Shown: positions 41,774 through 53,191, counted from the stretch's first letter. The stretch: DNA of 64,000 nt from an uncultured Alcanivorax sp. (GCF_947258575.1 NZ_CAMYIV010000005.1:1-64000), one strand, 5' to 3'. Notes: generated from the letters alone by a model not told the origin. Numbers and translations: made by a program.

Positions 41774-42139
41774 GTGATTGTCTTACTCGGCTTTGCCGGT
41801 ATCCTTACGGCATGTTTTTACCAACCTGTTAGATTCCACTTCGCTGATAAATGGACTGACAGGGGAATCAAGGATGGATTGCAGCAGCACGGCAGGGAAG
41901 TTTCCATGCGGAAACGAATCAGGGCTTGTACGTACAGCGGGTTGTGGAAGGCGAAGGGTTACTGGGTAGGGAAGACGAGGGTACCGGCGGGCCGTTAATA
42001 ATGACGGACGATGCGGGCAACCGTCAGTGATGACGCCGGAGCGCAAACGCTGACGATGACACTGAATGACAATGCCCCGAAAGCGTTTACCTACCAGAAA
42101 ATTGAAAGCCTTATGACACAGCGTTGTGGCGGTTTTTGA
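41774..42139 (+). pseudogene. Degraded small lipoprotein gene
   Basis: Three coding-like pieces in two frames follow each other: a lipoprotein signal (VLLGFAGILTACFYQPVRF, lipobox LTAC) from 41774; then in the next frame HAETNQGLYVQRVVEGEGLL and TGGPLIMTDDAGNRQ ending at 42030; then in the original frame DAGAQTLTMTLNDNAPKAFT and YQKIESLMTQRCGGF ending at 42139. Together they would make a lipoprotein of about 120 residues broken by two frameshifts. No homologue is recognised, so this is a reconstruction. Confidence 0.45.
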
Positions 42140-42172
42140 AAGCGACGGAACCCGCGCGTTTCCCTGGTCAGC

Positions 42173-42661
42173 TTAGCGCTGCAATTGCTTTCGGGTTTGC
42201 TCAATCAGTGCGGAAAAATTCGGCTTGGCGATGATCGCCAGTATCAAGCTGAAGATGCCGTTCAAAATGGCAAGGTGCGCATCCGCTTGCATCAGGCAGA
42301 AGGCAATCACGATCATGGCAACCGCATCGAGAAGCCCCAGCAGTATGAACATGCTGGTCTGAACCTTGATGACGGCCTCCTCATCAGCGTTGGCCGGTGT
42401 GGTGCCTTGCAAGGGGCGCTGCACGATGGCTGTCGGTGCCATCAGCAGATTGCGCAGCGGTCTTGCCACCACCAGCATCAGTGCCATGGCACCAAGCGCG
42501 CCCATGCGCAGGGTGTCCTCGGGTAGCAAATCCATGGGTGCCTGATATTGGCCGAACCAGATCATCAGAGCGATGGCGATACCGATCATCATGGGAGCGG
42601 CGAGCACGGTGAACCAGAGCAGGTTGAGGCGTGGCACCGCCTGATGCGAAGTAGCGGACAT
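42173..42661 (-). CDS. Four-helix inner-membrane protein, unknown function
   Basis: 162 residues. Four hydrophobic segments: WFTVLAAPMMIGIAIALMIW (about 16-35), GALGAMALMLVVARP (54-68), FILLGLLDAVAMIVIAFCLM (104-123) and LAILNGIFSLILAIIA (129-144). No signature motif. Start at 42661 follows aggagaca. The amphipathic C-terminus FSALIEQTRKQLQR is cytoplasmic by the positive-inside rule. Isolated gene upstream of a REP-like palindrome. Confidence 0.75.
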   Translation of the reverse strand: MSATSHQAVPRLNLLWFTVLAAPMMIGIAIALMIWFGQYQAPMDLLPEDTLRMGALGAMALMLVVARPLRNLLMAPTAIVQRPLQGTTPANADEEAVIKVQTSMFILLGLLDAVAMIVIAFCLMQADAHLAILNGIFSLILAIIAKPNFSALIEQTRKQLQR

Positions 42662-42716
42662 GATGTCTCCTTATTGTTGTTATTAATCCTTGGGCTTCCG
42701 AGCCTTTTTCCGGCCC

Positions 42717-42784
42717 TGTAGGAGCTATGCTCGCATGGCGAATTCGGCCCTGGGGATGTTCGCCATGCGAGCATAGCTCCTACA
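42717..42784. repeat. REP-like palindrome (GGAGCTATGC type)
   Basis: tgtaggagctatgctcgcat, ggcgaa on the left mirrored by ttcgccatgcgagcatagct, cctaca; 26-bp perfect arms. Confidence 0.92.
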
Positions 42785-42792
42785 ATTGGGTC

Positions 42793-43278
42793 TCAATCCC
42801 GGAAGTTATTGAACTGCAGCGGTGTTTCAATGCTTGATTCGCGCAGCAGTGCCATCACGGCTTGCAGGTCATCACGCTTCTTGCCGTTCACGCGTACCTG
42901 GTCGCCTTGAATGGAAGCCTGCACCTTGAGTTTGCTGTCCTTGATCATCTTGACGATCTGCTTGCCGAGGGGCTGCTCAATGCCCTGACGGAAGGTCAGC
43001 GTCAGCGAGAAGGTTTTTCCACTGTGTTCAGGCTTTTCCGGGCGGTCGGCGCCGGCGACGCTGATGCCCTGTTTCACTGCCGCCTTGGCAAACAACTCTT
43101 CCAGTTGCTGTACCTGAAAGTCCGACTGGGTCTTCAAGGTCACATCCAGACCATTCTGCTCAATGCTGGCCTCGACGCCGCGAAAGTCAAAACGGTTGGC
43201 GAGTTCGCGGTTGGCGTTATCCACCGCGTGGCGCAGGGCCACTTCATCAATTTCAGAGACGATATCGAAAGAGGGCAT
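42793..43278 (-). CDS. yajQ: YajQ-family nucleotide-binding protein
   Basis: 161 residues, full length. Two ferredoxin-like folds; family members bind nucleotides, and in Xanthomonas the homologue is a cyclic-di-GMP effector. Hallmarks: MPSFDIVSEID at the start, NRFDFRG, KQGISVAGADRPEKPEHSGK-like centre (in parts), GKQIVKMIKDSKLKVQASIQ and VRVNGKKRDDLQAVMALLR at the end. Cytoplasmic. Stand-alone. Confidence 0.95.
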   Translation of the reverse strand: MPSFDIVSEIDEVALRHAVDNANRELANRFDFRGVEASIEQNGLDVTLKTQSDFQVQQLEELFAKAAVKQGISVAGADRPEKPEHSGKTFSLTLTFRQGIEQPLGKQIVKMIKDSKLKVQASIQGDQVRVNGKKRDDLQAVMALLRESSIETPLQFNNFRD

Positions 43279-43419
43279 GGTAAGTCCGCAAGCATATTCC
43301 GTTGTAAGAAGGTTGCGATTATAGTCTTTTTGGTCTGTGGGTGCCCGTCAGGGTATCGACGGGCTTCATCGTTCAGGAAGAACGGCAAAAAAACACCATA
43401 AAGATCGCGAGGGAACGCA

Positions 43420-44088
43420 ATGAGTCAAGCCAATGCAATCGTCGTACTGTGCCCGAAACGCCCGGATTTGGCCGGCCAGCCTTTGCTGGGGCATGTGGGG
43501 TGGGGGTTTGAGCTGCCGGATGGGCAGTGGATGGTGGGAGCCGTTGAAGGTGACGGCTGGGCCAACGGCAATGGAATGAACGGCTTCTGGTCACGCAAGG
43601 TGCCAGGAGAAAAGCAGGCCACCCAGGTGTTTGCCAATATGGTGCATTACGGGGCTGAGTATAATTATTTCAAATATCTGACCATGACCAGTCAGGTATG
43701 GCCCGATCCTGATGCAGCATTGCGTGTCATGGCCTGGGTCAGCGCCCAGCCGTACCAGTTGTTCGGTCGCAACTGCATGAATTCCACCTACGATATTCTG
43801 CGTGCCTTCTCCCGTGGTGGGCATTTCAACGGCAAGATCCTGCCCAGCCCCGATTTCAACTGGATTCCCAATGGCTGGTTCAATGCCATTCAGGTGCCGC
43901 AGAGTGATTATCACCATCTCCCGCCCGCTTCGCAGCCGGTACAGGCGTTTGCGGCAGCCGAGGCCGATCTGCAGGAAGCGGCGCAATGCCCCGACTGGCG
44001 CAAGCCGGAGTCAGAGGACTATTTGCCGCTAGGAGAGGCGCCAGAGGAGCCCGTACCGGCGGTAGAGGTAGTTCCGCCGACGGATTAA
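43420..44088 (+). CDS. Putative permuted papain-like (NlpC/P60-fold) protein
   Basis: 222 residues. GHVGWGFEL near residue 25 and FGRNCMNSTYDILRAF near residue 115 give an early histidine and a later cysteine at a helix start, the order of the circularly permuted NlpC/P60 (YiiX-like) hydrolases. The rest (WSRKVPGEKQATQVF...YNYFKYLTMTSQVW) is compatible with that fold. The last 60 residues are proline/glutamate rich and probably disordered. No signal peptide. Proposed as a cytoplasmic thiol hydrolase; the assignment is inference. Confidence 0.6.
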   Translation: MSQANAIVVLCPKRPDLAGQPLLGHVGWGFELPDGQWMVGAVEGDGWANGNGMNGFWSRKVPGEKQATQVFANMVHYGAEYNYFKYLTMTSQVWPDPDAALRVMAWVSAQPYQLFGRNCMNSTYDILRAFSRGGHFNGKILPSPDFNWIPNGWFNAIQVPQSDYHHLPPASQPVQAFAAAEADLQEAAQCPDWRKPESEDYLPLGEAPEEPVPAVEVVPPTD

Positions 44089-44205
44089 TCGGGAGTGAGG
44101 CGTCCGGCAAATTGGTACGCTTGCTTTATATGCAATAAATGCCTCACTGGTTAGAGTGTGAGCGCACACCGGAGTGTGCGAACTCAACCCTGCCAGGAGG
44201 CAAAC

Positions 44206-45165
44206 ATGTCACTAAAGGAACGGTTGTCTGCGGACAACCTGCTGGATTCTCTCCCGGTTTCCCGGGATCTTCTCACTCGCCTGGGCGTGCTCGGCGCCCA
44301 GGTTTCCCGCAAAATCGCCATCGATCAGGTCAGCGTGCAAGACGGCACGCTCAACAATCTGCGCGTGGAAAAGGTCACCCTGGGCAGTGCCAGCATCGGC
44401 AATCTGCACGTGGAAAATACCCAGGCTTCCGTGGATAGCGCCAAAGCGGTGCTCAATCAGGTGCGTACCATCGTCGAGCTGGGCTTTCGGCTGAACTGGA
44501 AAATTGACCTGGGCTGGCTCGGCAGCTGGGATGGCAGCGAGGATATGGGCAGCCTGGATATCCCGGTGGATCTGGGCACCATCACGGTGCCGGATCTGGG
44601 CAATATCGACCTGCAGATTCCGGCCATTGATATTCCCGGCCTGGTGGCGCAGATGAAGCCCATCGATCAGCTCAACCTGGGAAACCTGGATCTGTCCGGC
44701 ATTCGCCTGGATAAGCTGGGCCTGCCCAGCGCCGGCTTGTCCGTGTCCGGTATGGGCATCGGTGAGCTGTCGCTCAGTTCCCTGTCGGTGCCGGGTGCCA
44801 ACGGCGAAGCCCTGCGTGTGAATCGGGCGGCGCCTACCGAACAGCTGGTCCTGCCCGGTGCCAGCCTGGAAAACATCAGCATCCCGTCTGTGACGATGCC
44901 GGCGGCTACCAGCCAGGCGTTCAATGTGGACGCCACTGCTTCGGATAAATCCCTGGGCGTGGATCTGGGCATCCTCAAGGTGAGCATTGCGGTCACCCCC
45001 ACGGTACACCTGAACGTGGGCAGCATGACGCTCAGTGATGCCAAGCTCGGTGCCACCTTGGGCAAGGTGTCGCTCAACGATATCAGCCTGCCGGTGGCCC
45101 TGGAAGGCATCAGCGGCGGCGAACTGGGGCTGAATAGCATCAGCGTCAATAAACTCACATTCTGA
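44206..45165 (+). CDS. Beta-rich repeat protein, unknown function
   Basis: 319 residues; ATG at 44206 after ccaggagg. An N-terminal helical part (SLKERLSADNLLDSLPVSRD) is followed by short periodic strands: IDQVSVQDGTLNNLRVEKVT, DLGTITVPDLGNIDLQIPAI, LGNLDLSGIRLDKLGLPSAG and GIGELSLSSLSVPGANG, with I/V/L at alternate positions and G/N/D turns every 10-12 residues. This is suggestive of a beta-solenoid or lipid-transfer-like groove. No signal peptide and no cysteine. Forms an operon with the 88-residue gene 14 bp downstream. Family not recognised. Confidence 0.75.
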   Translation: MSLKERLSADNLLDSLPVSRDLLTRLGVLGAQVSRKIAIDQVSVQDGTLNNLRVEKVTLGSASIGNLHVENTQASVDSAKAVLNQVRTIVELGFRLNWKIDLGWLGSWDGSEDMGSLDIPVDLGTITVPDLGNIDLQIPAIDIPGLVAQMKPIDQLNLGNLDLSGIRLDKLGLPSAGLSVSGMGIGELSLSSLSVPGANGEALRVNRAAPTEQLVLPGASLENISIPSVTMPAATSQAFNVDATASDKSLGVDLGILKVSIAVTPTVHLNVGSMTLSDAKLGATLGKVSLNDISLPVALEGISGGELGLNSISVNKLTF

Positions 45166-45179
45166 ACAGGGAGGTTGTC

Positions 45180-45446
45180 ATGACATTGAGCCACAAGGAA
45201 TTCGAGAAACGTTGGGAACAGGCCCACCGCAAACAGCACATCACCCAGAAGAAGTCGTCCATTGCGCCGCTGGTGCATCTGTCGGTACTGACGATACTGG
45301 ATAACTACATGCACCAGCTGCACAAGGCGGTGGATGGCCATGCGCTCAGCAAGGAAGAGTGCGACGCGGTCTGTGAAAAAATCGCCGAGCTGAAACCGCT
45401 GGCGAAAAAGGCGGATGCCAAGGCGGCGAAATACCTGAAGGTCTGA
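45180..45446 (+). CDS. Small helical protein paired with the beta-repeat protein
   Basis: 88 residues, gggaggt ribosome binding site, 14 bp after the beta-repeat gene. Charged, predicted all-helical (FEKRWEQAHRKQHITQKKSS; SKEECDAVCEKIAELKPLAK), lysine-rich C-terminus, one C-x3-C pair (CDAVC). Not recognised. The tight spacing suggests a partner or adaptor of the upstream protein. Confidence 0.72.
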   Translation: MTLSHKEFEKRWEQAHRKQHITQKKSSIAPLVHLSVLTILDNYMHQLHKAVDGHALSKEECDAVCEKIAELKPLAKKADAKAAKYLKV

Positions 45447-45561
45447 CCCGCGGTTTATTTGTTACCGTTGTTCCTGCCGTCACCGGGCCTGCGTACTTTG
45501 CAGCCCGGTGACAACCCGGTAGGGTCGAAAGAACGCTGTCTTGTTCAGGGGGATTTCGATC

Positions 45562-46845
45562 ATGCCGTTCCAGCCCGATGTACACCTCAACCTGAATGTC
45601 CGAGGCATGGGGGTGTCTGCCACCCTGGCCATCAACGAGCGCAGCAATGCCCTGCGTCAGCAGGGGCGGCAGGTCTACAAGCTGGGGCTGGGTCAGTCAC
45701 CGTTTCCAGTGCCGCCCTCGGTGGTGGAGGCGTTGCGTGAGTTTGCCGGCGAGAAGGATTATCTGCCGGTCAAAGGATTGCCGGCACTACAGGACGCCAT
45801 TGCCAGCCATCTGGATCGCGAGCACGATGTAGCCTTCCGGGGCGAAGACATCATGATCGGGCCGGGCTCCAAGGAGCTCATGTTCATCCTGCAGCTGGTC
45901 TACTACGGCGACCTGGTGATTCCCACACCGAGCTGGGTGTCCTATGCACCCCAGGCCAGCATCATTGGTCGTCGAGTGCACTGGCTGCCCACCCATCGAC
46001 ACAATAACTGGAAGCTCAGTGCCAAGAGCCTGGATGCCCTGTGTCAGCGTGATCCGGGTCGGCCCCGGCTGGTGATCCTCAACTACCCAGCCAATCCCCA
46101 TGGTTATACCTTTACCGACGACGAGTTGCGTGACATCGCCGAGGTGGCGCGCTACCACCGGTTGATTCTGCTCAGTGACGAAATCTATGGCCGCACCCGC
46201 TACGACGGGCAACACCGCTCCATTGCCCGCTATTATCCGGAAGGCACTATCATTAGCGATGGCCTGAGCAAGTGGTGTGGTGCTGGCGGTTGGCGGTTGG
46301 GTGCCTTTGCCTTTCCACCCAATCTCTCCTGGCTGCGCGATGCCATGGCCACCGTGGCCAGTGAAACTTATACCTCGGTGGCGGCGCCGATTCAGCATGC
46401 GGCAGTGCGAGCCTTTCAGGGTGGCGCGGACATTGACGACTATCTGTTTCAGTCCCGGCGTATTCTCAAAGGGCTGGCACGTTATCAGGTGGAGGCCTAT
46501 CAGCAGGCCGGGCTGGATCTTGCCATGCCAGATGGTGCTTTTTACCTGTTTCCGGATTTCAGTCCCCTGGCAGAACGATTGCACCAGCGGGAGATTCATG
46601 ACAGCACGGCCCTGTGTGAAACCCTGCTGGAAGATACCGGCGTTGCTACCCTGCCCGGGGAGGCCTTCGGGCGCCCGGCCGGGGAGCTGACCTTGCGTCA
46701 GGCGTTTGTGGATTTTGAAGGCCAGGCGGCGTTGGCGGGGGCGGCAACGGTGCCGGCGGAGCAATCACTCGGTGATGAGTTCCTGCGGCAGTATTGCGGC
46801 AACTGCACCACCGCCATGGACCGCATCGTGGACTGGCTGGCATAG
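45562..46845 (+). CDS. PLP-dependent aminotransferase, class I/II
   Basis: 427 residues from the ATG at 45562 (MPFQPDVHLN). Fold-type I aminotransferase: PLP-binding lysine in SDGLSKWCGAGGWRLGAF, the N-Y-P-x-N-P-H-G segment in LNYPANPHGYTF, and the D-E-I-Y-G of LSDEIYGRTRY. Substrate (aromatic amino acid or aspartate type) cannot be fixed. An extra ~60 residues at the C-terminus include DEFLRQYCGNCTTAMDR. Stand-alone. Confidence 0.88.
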   Translation: MPFQPDVHLNLNVRGMGVSATLAINERSNALRQQGRQVYKLGLGQSPFPVPPSVVEALREFAGEKDYLPVKGLPALQDAIASHLDREHDVAFRGEDIMIGPGSKELMFILQLVYYGDLVIPTPSWVSYAPQASIIGRRVHWLPTHRHNNWKLSAKSLDALCQRDPGRPRLVILNYPANPHGYTFTDDELRDIAEVARYHRLILLSDEIYGRTRYDGQHRSIARYYPEGTIISDGLSKWCGAGGWRLGAFAFPPNLSWLRDAMATVASETYTSVAAPIQHAAVRAFQGGADIDDYLFQSRRILKGLARYQVEAYQQAGLDLAMPDGAFYLFPDFSPLAERLHQREIHDSTALCETLLEDTGVATLPGEAFGRPAGELTLRQAFVDFEGQAALAGAATVPAEQSLGDEFLRQYCGNCTTAMDRIVDWLA

Positions 46846-46860
46846 CGTTTTTTCTTTCCG

Positions 46861-46938
46861 TTGGAGCTATGCTTGCATGGCGAACTCGTTTGCGCTGATC
46901 GCCTTCGGCGGTTCGCCATGCATGCATGGCTCCTACAA
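46861..46938. repeat. REP-like palindrome (GGAGCTATGC type)
   Basis: ttggagctatgcttgcatgg, cgaac mirrored by gttcgccatgcatgcatggc, tcctacaa, with a second small hairpin (gatcgccttcggcgg) in the loop. Confidence 0.85.
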
Positions 46939-47131
46939 AAACCATCCGGTATATACGGCAGCGGGACATGTATGTCGCGTTTTTTTAAGTGACAGAAAAA
47001 ATAGCGGTTTTCGCCACTTTCTGATTGTTTTGGTCAGGCTGATTGCCTGCTTTGTGTAGAGCCTTGGCGCTCCCCATGGAACACTCGTTTTCCCAACCCT
47101 TGCGGTTAAGCGAATAACGAGGAGGCGAGTC

Positions 47132-48541
47132 ATGGGTGCGGTATTGGATAGTGAAAACCTGAAGCAGTCACAAAGCTGGGCCGGAGAGGCGGTGGAGCTG
47201 CAGCGGCGGTTTTTCGAAACCGGCGCCACCCGCAGCTATGACTTCCGGCTACGGCAGCTCACGAAACTGAAAGACGCCATCGTCCAGTATCAGGAAGAGA
47301 TTCAGGATGCGCTCAAGGCAGATATTGGCCGCCCGCCATTCGAGGCCTATATCGAGATCAGCACGGCCATCGAGGATCTCAAGCACACCCTGAAACATCT
47401 AAAAAGCTGGATGAAGCCGAAAAAAGTCGGTACCTCAATGTGGGCCCAGCCCGGCCGTAGTCGCATCGAGTCCACACCGCAGGGTGTGACCTTTTTGCTC
47501 GGCCCGTACAACTATCCTTTCCTGCTGCTGGTTCAGCCTTTGATCGGTTCCATCGCCGCCGGTAACACGGCCATTCTCAAGCCGTCTTCACTGAACCCCA
47601 CCGTGGCGAATGTGATCGAGAAAATGATGAAGGAATGTTTCAGCGATGAATACGTGGCGGTATTCAAGGGCAGCACGGAAGTGACCAATGCGCTGCTTGA
47701 AGAACGCTTCGATCATATCTTCTTTACCGGCAGCCCCCGTGTCGGTCGTATCGTGATGGCGGCCGCTGCGAAACATCTTACCAAGGTGACCCTGGAACTG
47801 GGCGGCAAGAGCCCCACCATCGTACACAGGGACGCCAACCTGAAAGTGGCGGCCCGGCGGATTCTGTCCGGCAAGATGCTCAACGTGGGGCAGACCTGTA
47901 TCGCACCGGATCACGTTCATGTGCATGCAGATATCAGCGATGCTTTTGCAAAGGAAATGGTGGAGACACTGCGCGAGTTTTACGGTGATGAGCCGAGCCA
48001 GAACCCGGATCTGGGGCGCATGATCAACGATCGGCATTTCGAACGGGTGGCGGCACTGATCGACAAGACCAAGGTGCTGGTGGGTGGCCAGACCGATGCG
48101 GGCCAGCGTTACATCGCGCCGACCCTTCTGAAAAATATCTCCATGGATGATGCGATCATGCAGGAGGAGATCTTCGGCCCGGTGTTACCCATGCTGACCT
48201 ACTCTACCCTGGAAGAGCTGATCGTCAACCTGAAGAAACTGCCAGAACATCCCCTGGCGTTGTATTTGTTTACCGCCAGCGATCAGGTGGAGCGCCAGGT
48301 GCTCGATAACACCCAGTTCGGTGGCGGCTGTATCAACAACACGGTCATGCATGTGGCCAACCCCAACCTCCCTTTCGGCGGCGTGGGTGAAAGCGGCATG
48401 GGGGCCTATCACGGCAAGAATTCGTTCGATGCCTTCTCCCACAAGCGCAGCATCCTCAAGGCCACCACCTTGTTCGATATCAAGTTCCGCTACGCCCCTT
48501 ACAAGGACAAGGTGAACATGCTCAAGAAGATGATCAAGTAA
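47132..48541 (+). CDS. Aldehyde dehydrogenase, class-3/fatty-aldehyde type
   Basis: 469 residues. NAD(P)-dependent oxidation of aldehydes to carboxylic acids. LGPYNYPF, AAGNTAILKPSSLNPT, FTGSPRVGRIVM, ELGGKSPTIV and the catalytic cysteine in NVGQTCIAPDHV are all present. The short length and LPFGGVGESGMGAYHGKNSF place it with class-3/coniferyl-aldehyde-like ALDHs, which include bacterial fatty-aldehyde dehydrogenases; a role after AlkB in alkane oxidation is plausible but it is 29 kb away. Start at 47132 with gaggcga upstream. Confidence 0.9.
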   Translation: MGAVLDSENLKQSQSWAGEAVELQRRFFETGATRSYDFRLRQLTKLKDAIVQYQEEIQDALKADIGRPPFEAYIEISTAIEDLKHTLKHLKSWMKPKKVGTSMWAQPGRSRIESTPQGVTFLLGPYNYPFLLLVQPLIGSIAAGNTAILKPSSLNPTVANVIEKMMKECFSDEYVAVFKGSTEVTNALLEERFDHIFFTGSPRVGRIVMAAAAKHLTKVTLELGGKSPTIVHRDANLKVAARRILSGKMLNVGQTCIAPDHVHVHADISDAFAKEMVETLREFYGDEPSQNPDLGRMINDRHFERVAALIDKTKVLVGGQTDAGQRYIAPTLLKNISMDDAIMQEEIFGPVLPMLTYSTLEELIVNLKKLPEHPLALYLFTASDQVERQVLDNTQFGGGCINNTVMHVANPNLPFGGVGESGMGAYHGKNSFDAFSHKRSILKATTLFDIKFRYAPYKDKVNMLKKMIK

Positions 48542-48594
48542 CGGCTAGCCTTTACAGCACTGAGCCTTGGGCGGACGGCACCATGGCGCTCGGC

Positions 48595-49866
48595 TTAGCG
48601 AGCGCCAAAACCACCCCAGGAAAACGGAATCTGGTAGCGGGTCATCAGCCCGCCCACGGTGATCAGCACCCGCACCATGGCCACGAAGGAATCCGGCATC
48701 ACCAGCCGCAGGCGGCGGAATTCATCCAGCAGGGTGCGCAGGTTATCCGCCAGGGTGGCATCGGTATCCTGGCGGGCGGAGACCAGTGCTGCCGACAGTT
48801 TTTCCAGTCGCTCCTCTGTGAGCCCGCCAAAACCGGCGGCTTCGAACAGGGGTAGCAGCGGCCCGTCGCCCATGCCGAGCAAGCGCATCAACAATGCGGT
48901 GTAGTGTTGGCGGTCCTCGGCGGCCACATATTCCACGGCACCAAAATCCAGTACCGCCAGATCGCCGTCCGGGGTAACGATAAAGTTGCCCGGGTGTGGG
49001 TCCGCATGGAACAGACCGAACTCCAGTACCTGCTGCATCATGCTGGCCTGTAAACGCTCCAGCAGCGGTCTGGCCTGCTCTTCGTCCTCGCGTAACAGTG
49101 TGGAAAGACTCTTCCCCTCGATCCACTCCGTCACCAGCATCTGCGCACTGCTGAGGGTCGGATAGACTCGCGGTACCTTGATGCCCGGCAGATGTGGAAG
49201 TTCGCTGAAATCCCGCATGTGGGTCATTTCCAGGCGGAAATCCAGCTCCCGTTCGGTGGTGGTGATTAGCTGGTTGATGATCTGCTCAACATCCACTTCG
49301 CGCAGCAGCGGTTTCAGCGCCTTGGCCAACAACCGAAGCGCGGCAGCATCTTCGGAGAACTCCTGGCTGACCCGGGGTTGCTGCAGTTTGACGGCCACTT
49401 CAGCGCCGGATTTCAGGGTGGCGTTATGCACCTGCGCGATGGAGGCAGCGGCCATGGGGATGATATTGAAGGCGCTGAAGGAGTCCGCCCAGTCATGGCC
49501 AAGCTGGGCTTTCAGCCAGGGCTGAATGTCATCGAAATGAGCTTTCGGCGCATTCTCCCGGAGGTGAGCAAAGGCGTCGATATAGGGCGCCGGCAACAGG
49601 TCCGGGCGGCAACTGAGGAACTGGGCAAACTTGATCCAGGCGCCGCCGTTGTCGCGAAACAGGGTAGCCAGGCTGGTCGCGACATCTTCATGAAGGGGCT
49701 GCAGCGCCTGCTCGTCGCCACTGCCGAGCACCTTACGGTGTTTCCACACCACTTTCTGCAGGCTGGCGGCAGTGGCCAGTACCCGCTTGTAGCGGCCACG
49801 GGCGTTCCACAGCATGCGCGTGGTTTCACCAAGGGTCTGTGGCTGGTCGGGCGTGCTCGATTCCAT
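48595..49866 (-). CDS. ABC1/UbiB-family atypical kinase
   Basis: 423 residues. Members support ubiquinone biosynthesis or lipid homeostasis as atypical ATPases/kinases. Hallmarks: the K-x-G-Q-like region (WIKFAQFLSCRPDLLP; the usual Gly is Ala here), A-A-S-I-A-Q-V-H followed by VAVKLQQP, GLFHADPHPGNFIV and LAVLDFGAVEYV. No C-terminal transmembrane pair as in true UbiB, so more like the soluble AarF/ABC1 group. Start at 49866 follows ggga. Converges with the aldehyde dehydrogenase. Confidence 0.86.
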   Translation of the reverse strand: MESSTPDQPQTLGETTRMLWNARGRYKRVLATAASLQKVVWKHRKVLGSGDEQALQPLHEDVATSLATLFRDNGGAWIKFAQFLSCRPDLLPAPYIDAFAHLRENAPKAHFDDIQPWLKAQLGHDWADSFSAFNIIPMAAASIAQVHNATLKSGAEVAVKLQQPRVSQEFSEDAAALRLLAKALKPLLREVDVEQIINQLITTTERELDFRLEMTHMRDFSELPHLPGIKVPRVYPTLSSAQMLVTEWIEGKSLSTLLREDEEQARPLLERLQASMMQQVLEFGLFHADPHPGNFIVTPDGDLAVLDFGAVEYVAAEDRQHYTALLMRLLGMGDGPLLPLFEAAGFGGLTEERLEKLSAALVSARQDTDATLADNLRTLLDEFRRLRLVMPDSFVAMVRVLITVGGLMTRYQIPFSWGGFGAR

Positions 49867-49943
49867 GGGGATCCCTGTGCCAATACGATATTGGCAGCAT
49901 AGCAAAGGTGCTCTGACTATGTGCGAAATCAGGGAAGGCAGAA

Positions 49944-49981
49944 AAGATGGGCCCCGTCCTGATTGCTGGAGGGGCCCATAC
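49944..49981 (-). terminator. Rho-independent terminator of the outer-membrane protein gene
   Basis: On the minus strand atgggcccctccagcaatca then ggacggggcccatcttttc: 12-bp GC-rich stem with a short T-rich tail. Confidence 0.7.
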
Positions 49982-50008
49982 CGCTGCTAGAAAGCAGCGA
50001 GGAGAGGT

Positions 50009-50776
50009 TTAGAACTTGTAAGCGGCACCAAGCTCAAGAGTTTGCCGGACGACTTCAATTGACGCGTCAGCCCCGAAACTTGAACCGCTCTGGGCGGGAA
50101 TAGCAGTGAAGTCGAAATCACCATAATCGGCATAGCGGTACTCTGCTCTAAGCACCAGGTTATCTGACAGGAAATGTTCCGCCCCGATACCCAGCGCCCA
50201 GCCGCTCATGCGCTCGTCATCACTGAAACGCTGGAGCCCGTCAGCCGGGTTGCAGACGTTGGTGTCGGCGGGGCAGGTGCTTGTCGTTTCGACTTCAAGC
50301 TGGGATACGCCAAGGCTGCTGTACACCATGGTGTTGTCATGCAGCATGTACCCGCCGCGAACGCTAAGGCCCAGCGCCAGGTCGTCAGTCTCGACTTCAG
50401 AAAAACTGGTCGGGTTGGAGTTGGGATCGCCCAGCCCGGGGATACGATTGCGGATCTCGTCGCTGGCATCACTCTTCACTGCTGAGAATTCAGCGCCCAG
50501 CACCCACTTTCCCTGTCCAACGACCCAGTTATAACCGGTAAAAAGGCCATAGCTGGCATCAGAGTCATCCAGGGATTCGGTGGTATCGGAAAACGGCGCG
50601 ATGGGATTGCCGTTGGGCTCGAGGGTTCGATCGGTTTTCCAGTCCATATCCGTGGTCTGGTAACCGAGTGTTGCGCCAGCGTAAAAACCGCCAGGGCCGG
50701 TCTCAGCCAGGGCAGGTGTTGACAGGGCGGCAATTGAAAGCGCACCGGTCATGGCAAGCAGGTGTTGTTTTTTCAT
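50009..50776 (-). CDS. Outer-membrane beta-barrel (porin-family/Omp25-like) protein
   Basis: 255 residues. Signal peptide MKKQHLLAMTGALSIAALST.. ending PALA. Mature chain with GGFYAGATLGYQTTDMDWK, SYGLFTGYNWVVGQGKWVLG, LALGLSVRGGYMLHDNTMVY and the terminal LELGAAYKF (C-terminal Phe) is typical of 8-stranded Omp25/OmpA-like barrels. Four-loop inserts include a C-x5-C pair (CPADTNVC). Surface or immune-type function unknown. Divergent from katG. Confidence 0.86.
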   Translation of the reverse strand: MKKQHLLAMTGALSIAALSTPALAETGPGGFYAGATLGYQTTDMDWKTDRTLEPNGNPIAPFSDTTESLDDSDASYGLFTGYNWVVGQGKWVLGAEFSAVKSDASDEIRNRIPGLGDPNSNPTSFSEVETDDLALGLSVRGGYMLHDNTMVYSSLGVSQLEVETTSTCPADTNVCNPADGLQRFSDDERMSGWALGIGAEHFLSDNLVLRAEYRYADYGDFDFTAIPAQSGSSFGADASIEVVRQTLELGAAYKF

Positions 50777-50848
50777 TGGTTCCTTTCCCCTTTTTTTGTA
50801 GTCCAGCTGTCATTTTAATCTATATGTCACTCTTTGTATAAGTTTTGA

Positions 50849-53191
<2,343 letters not shown>

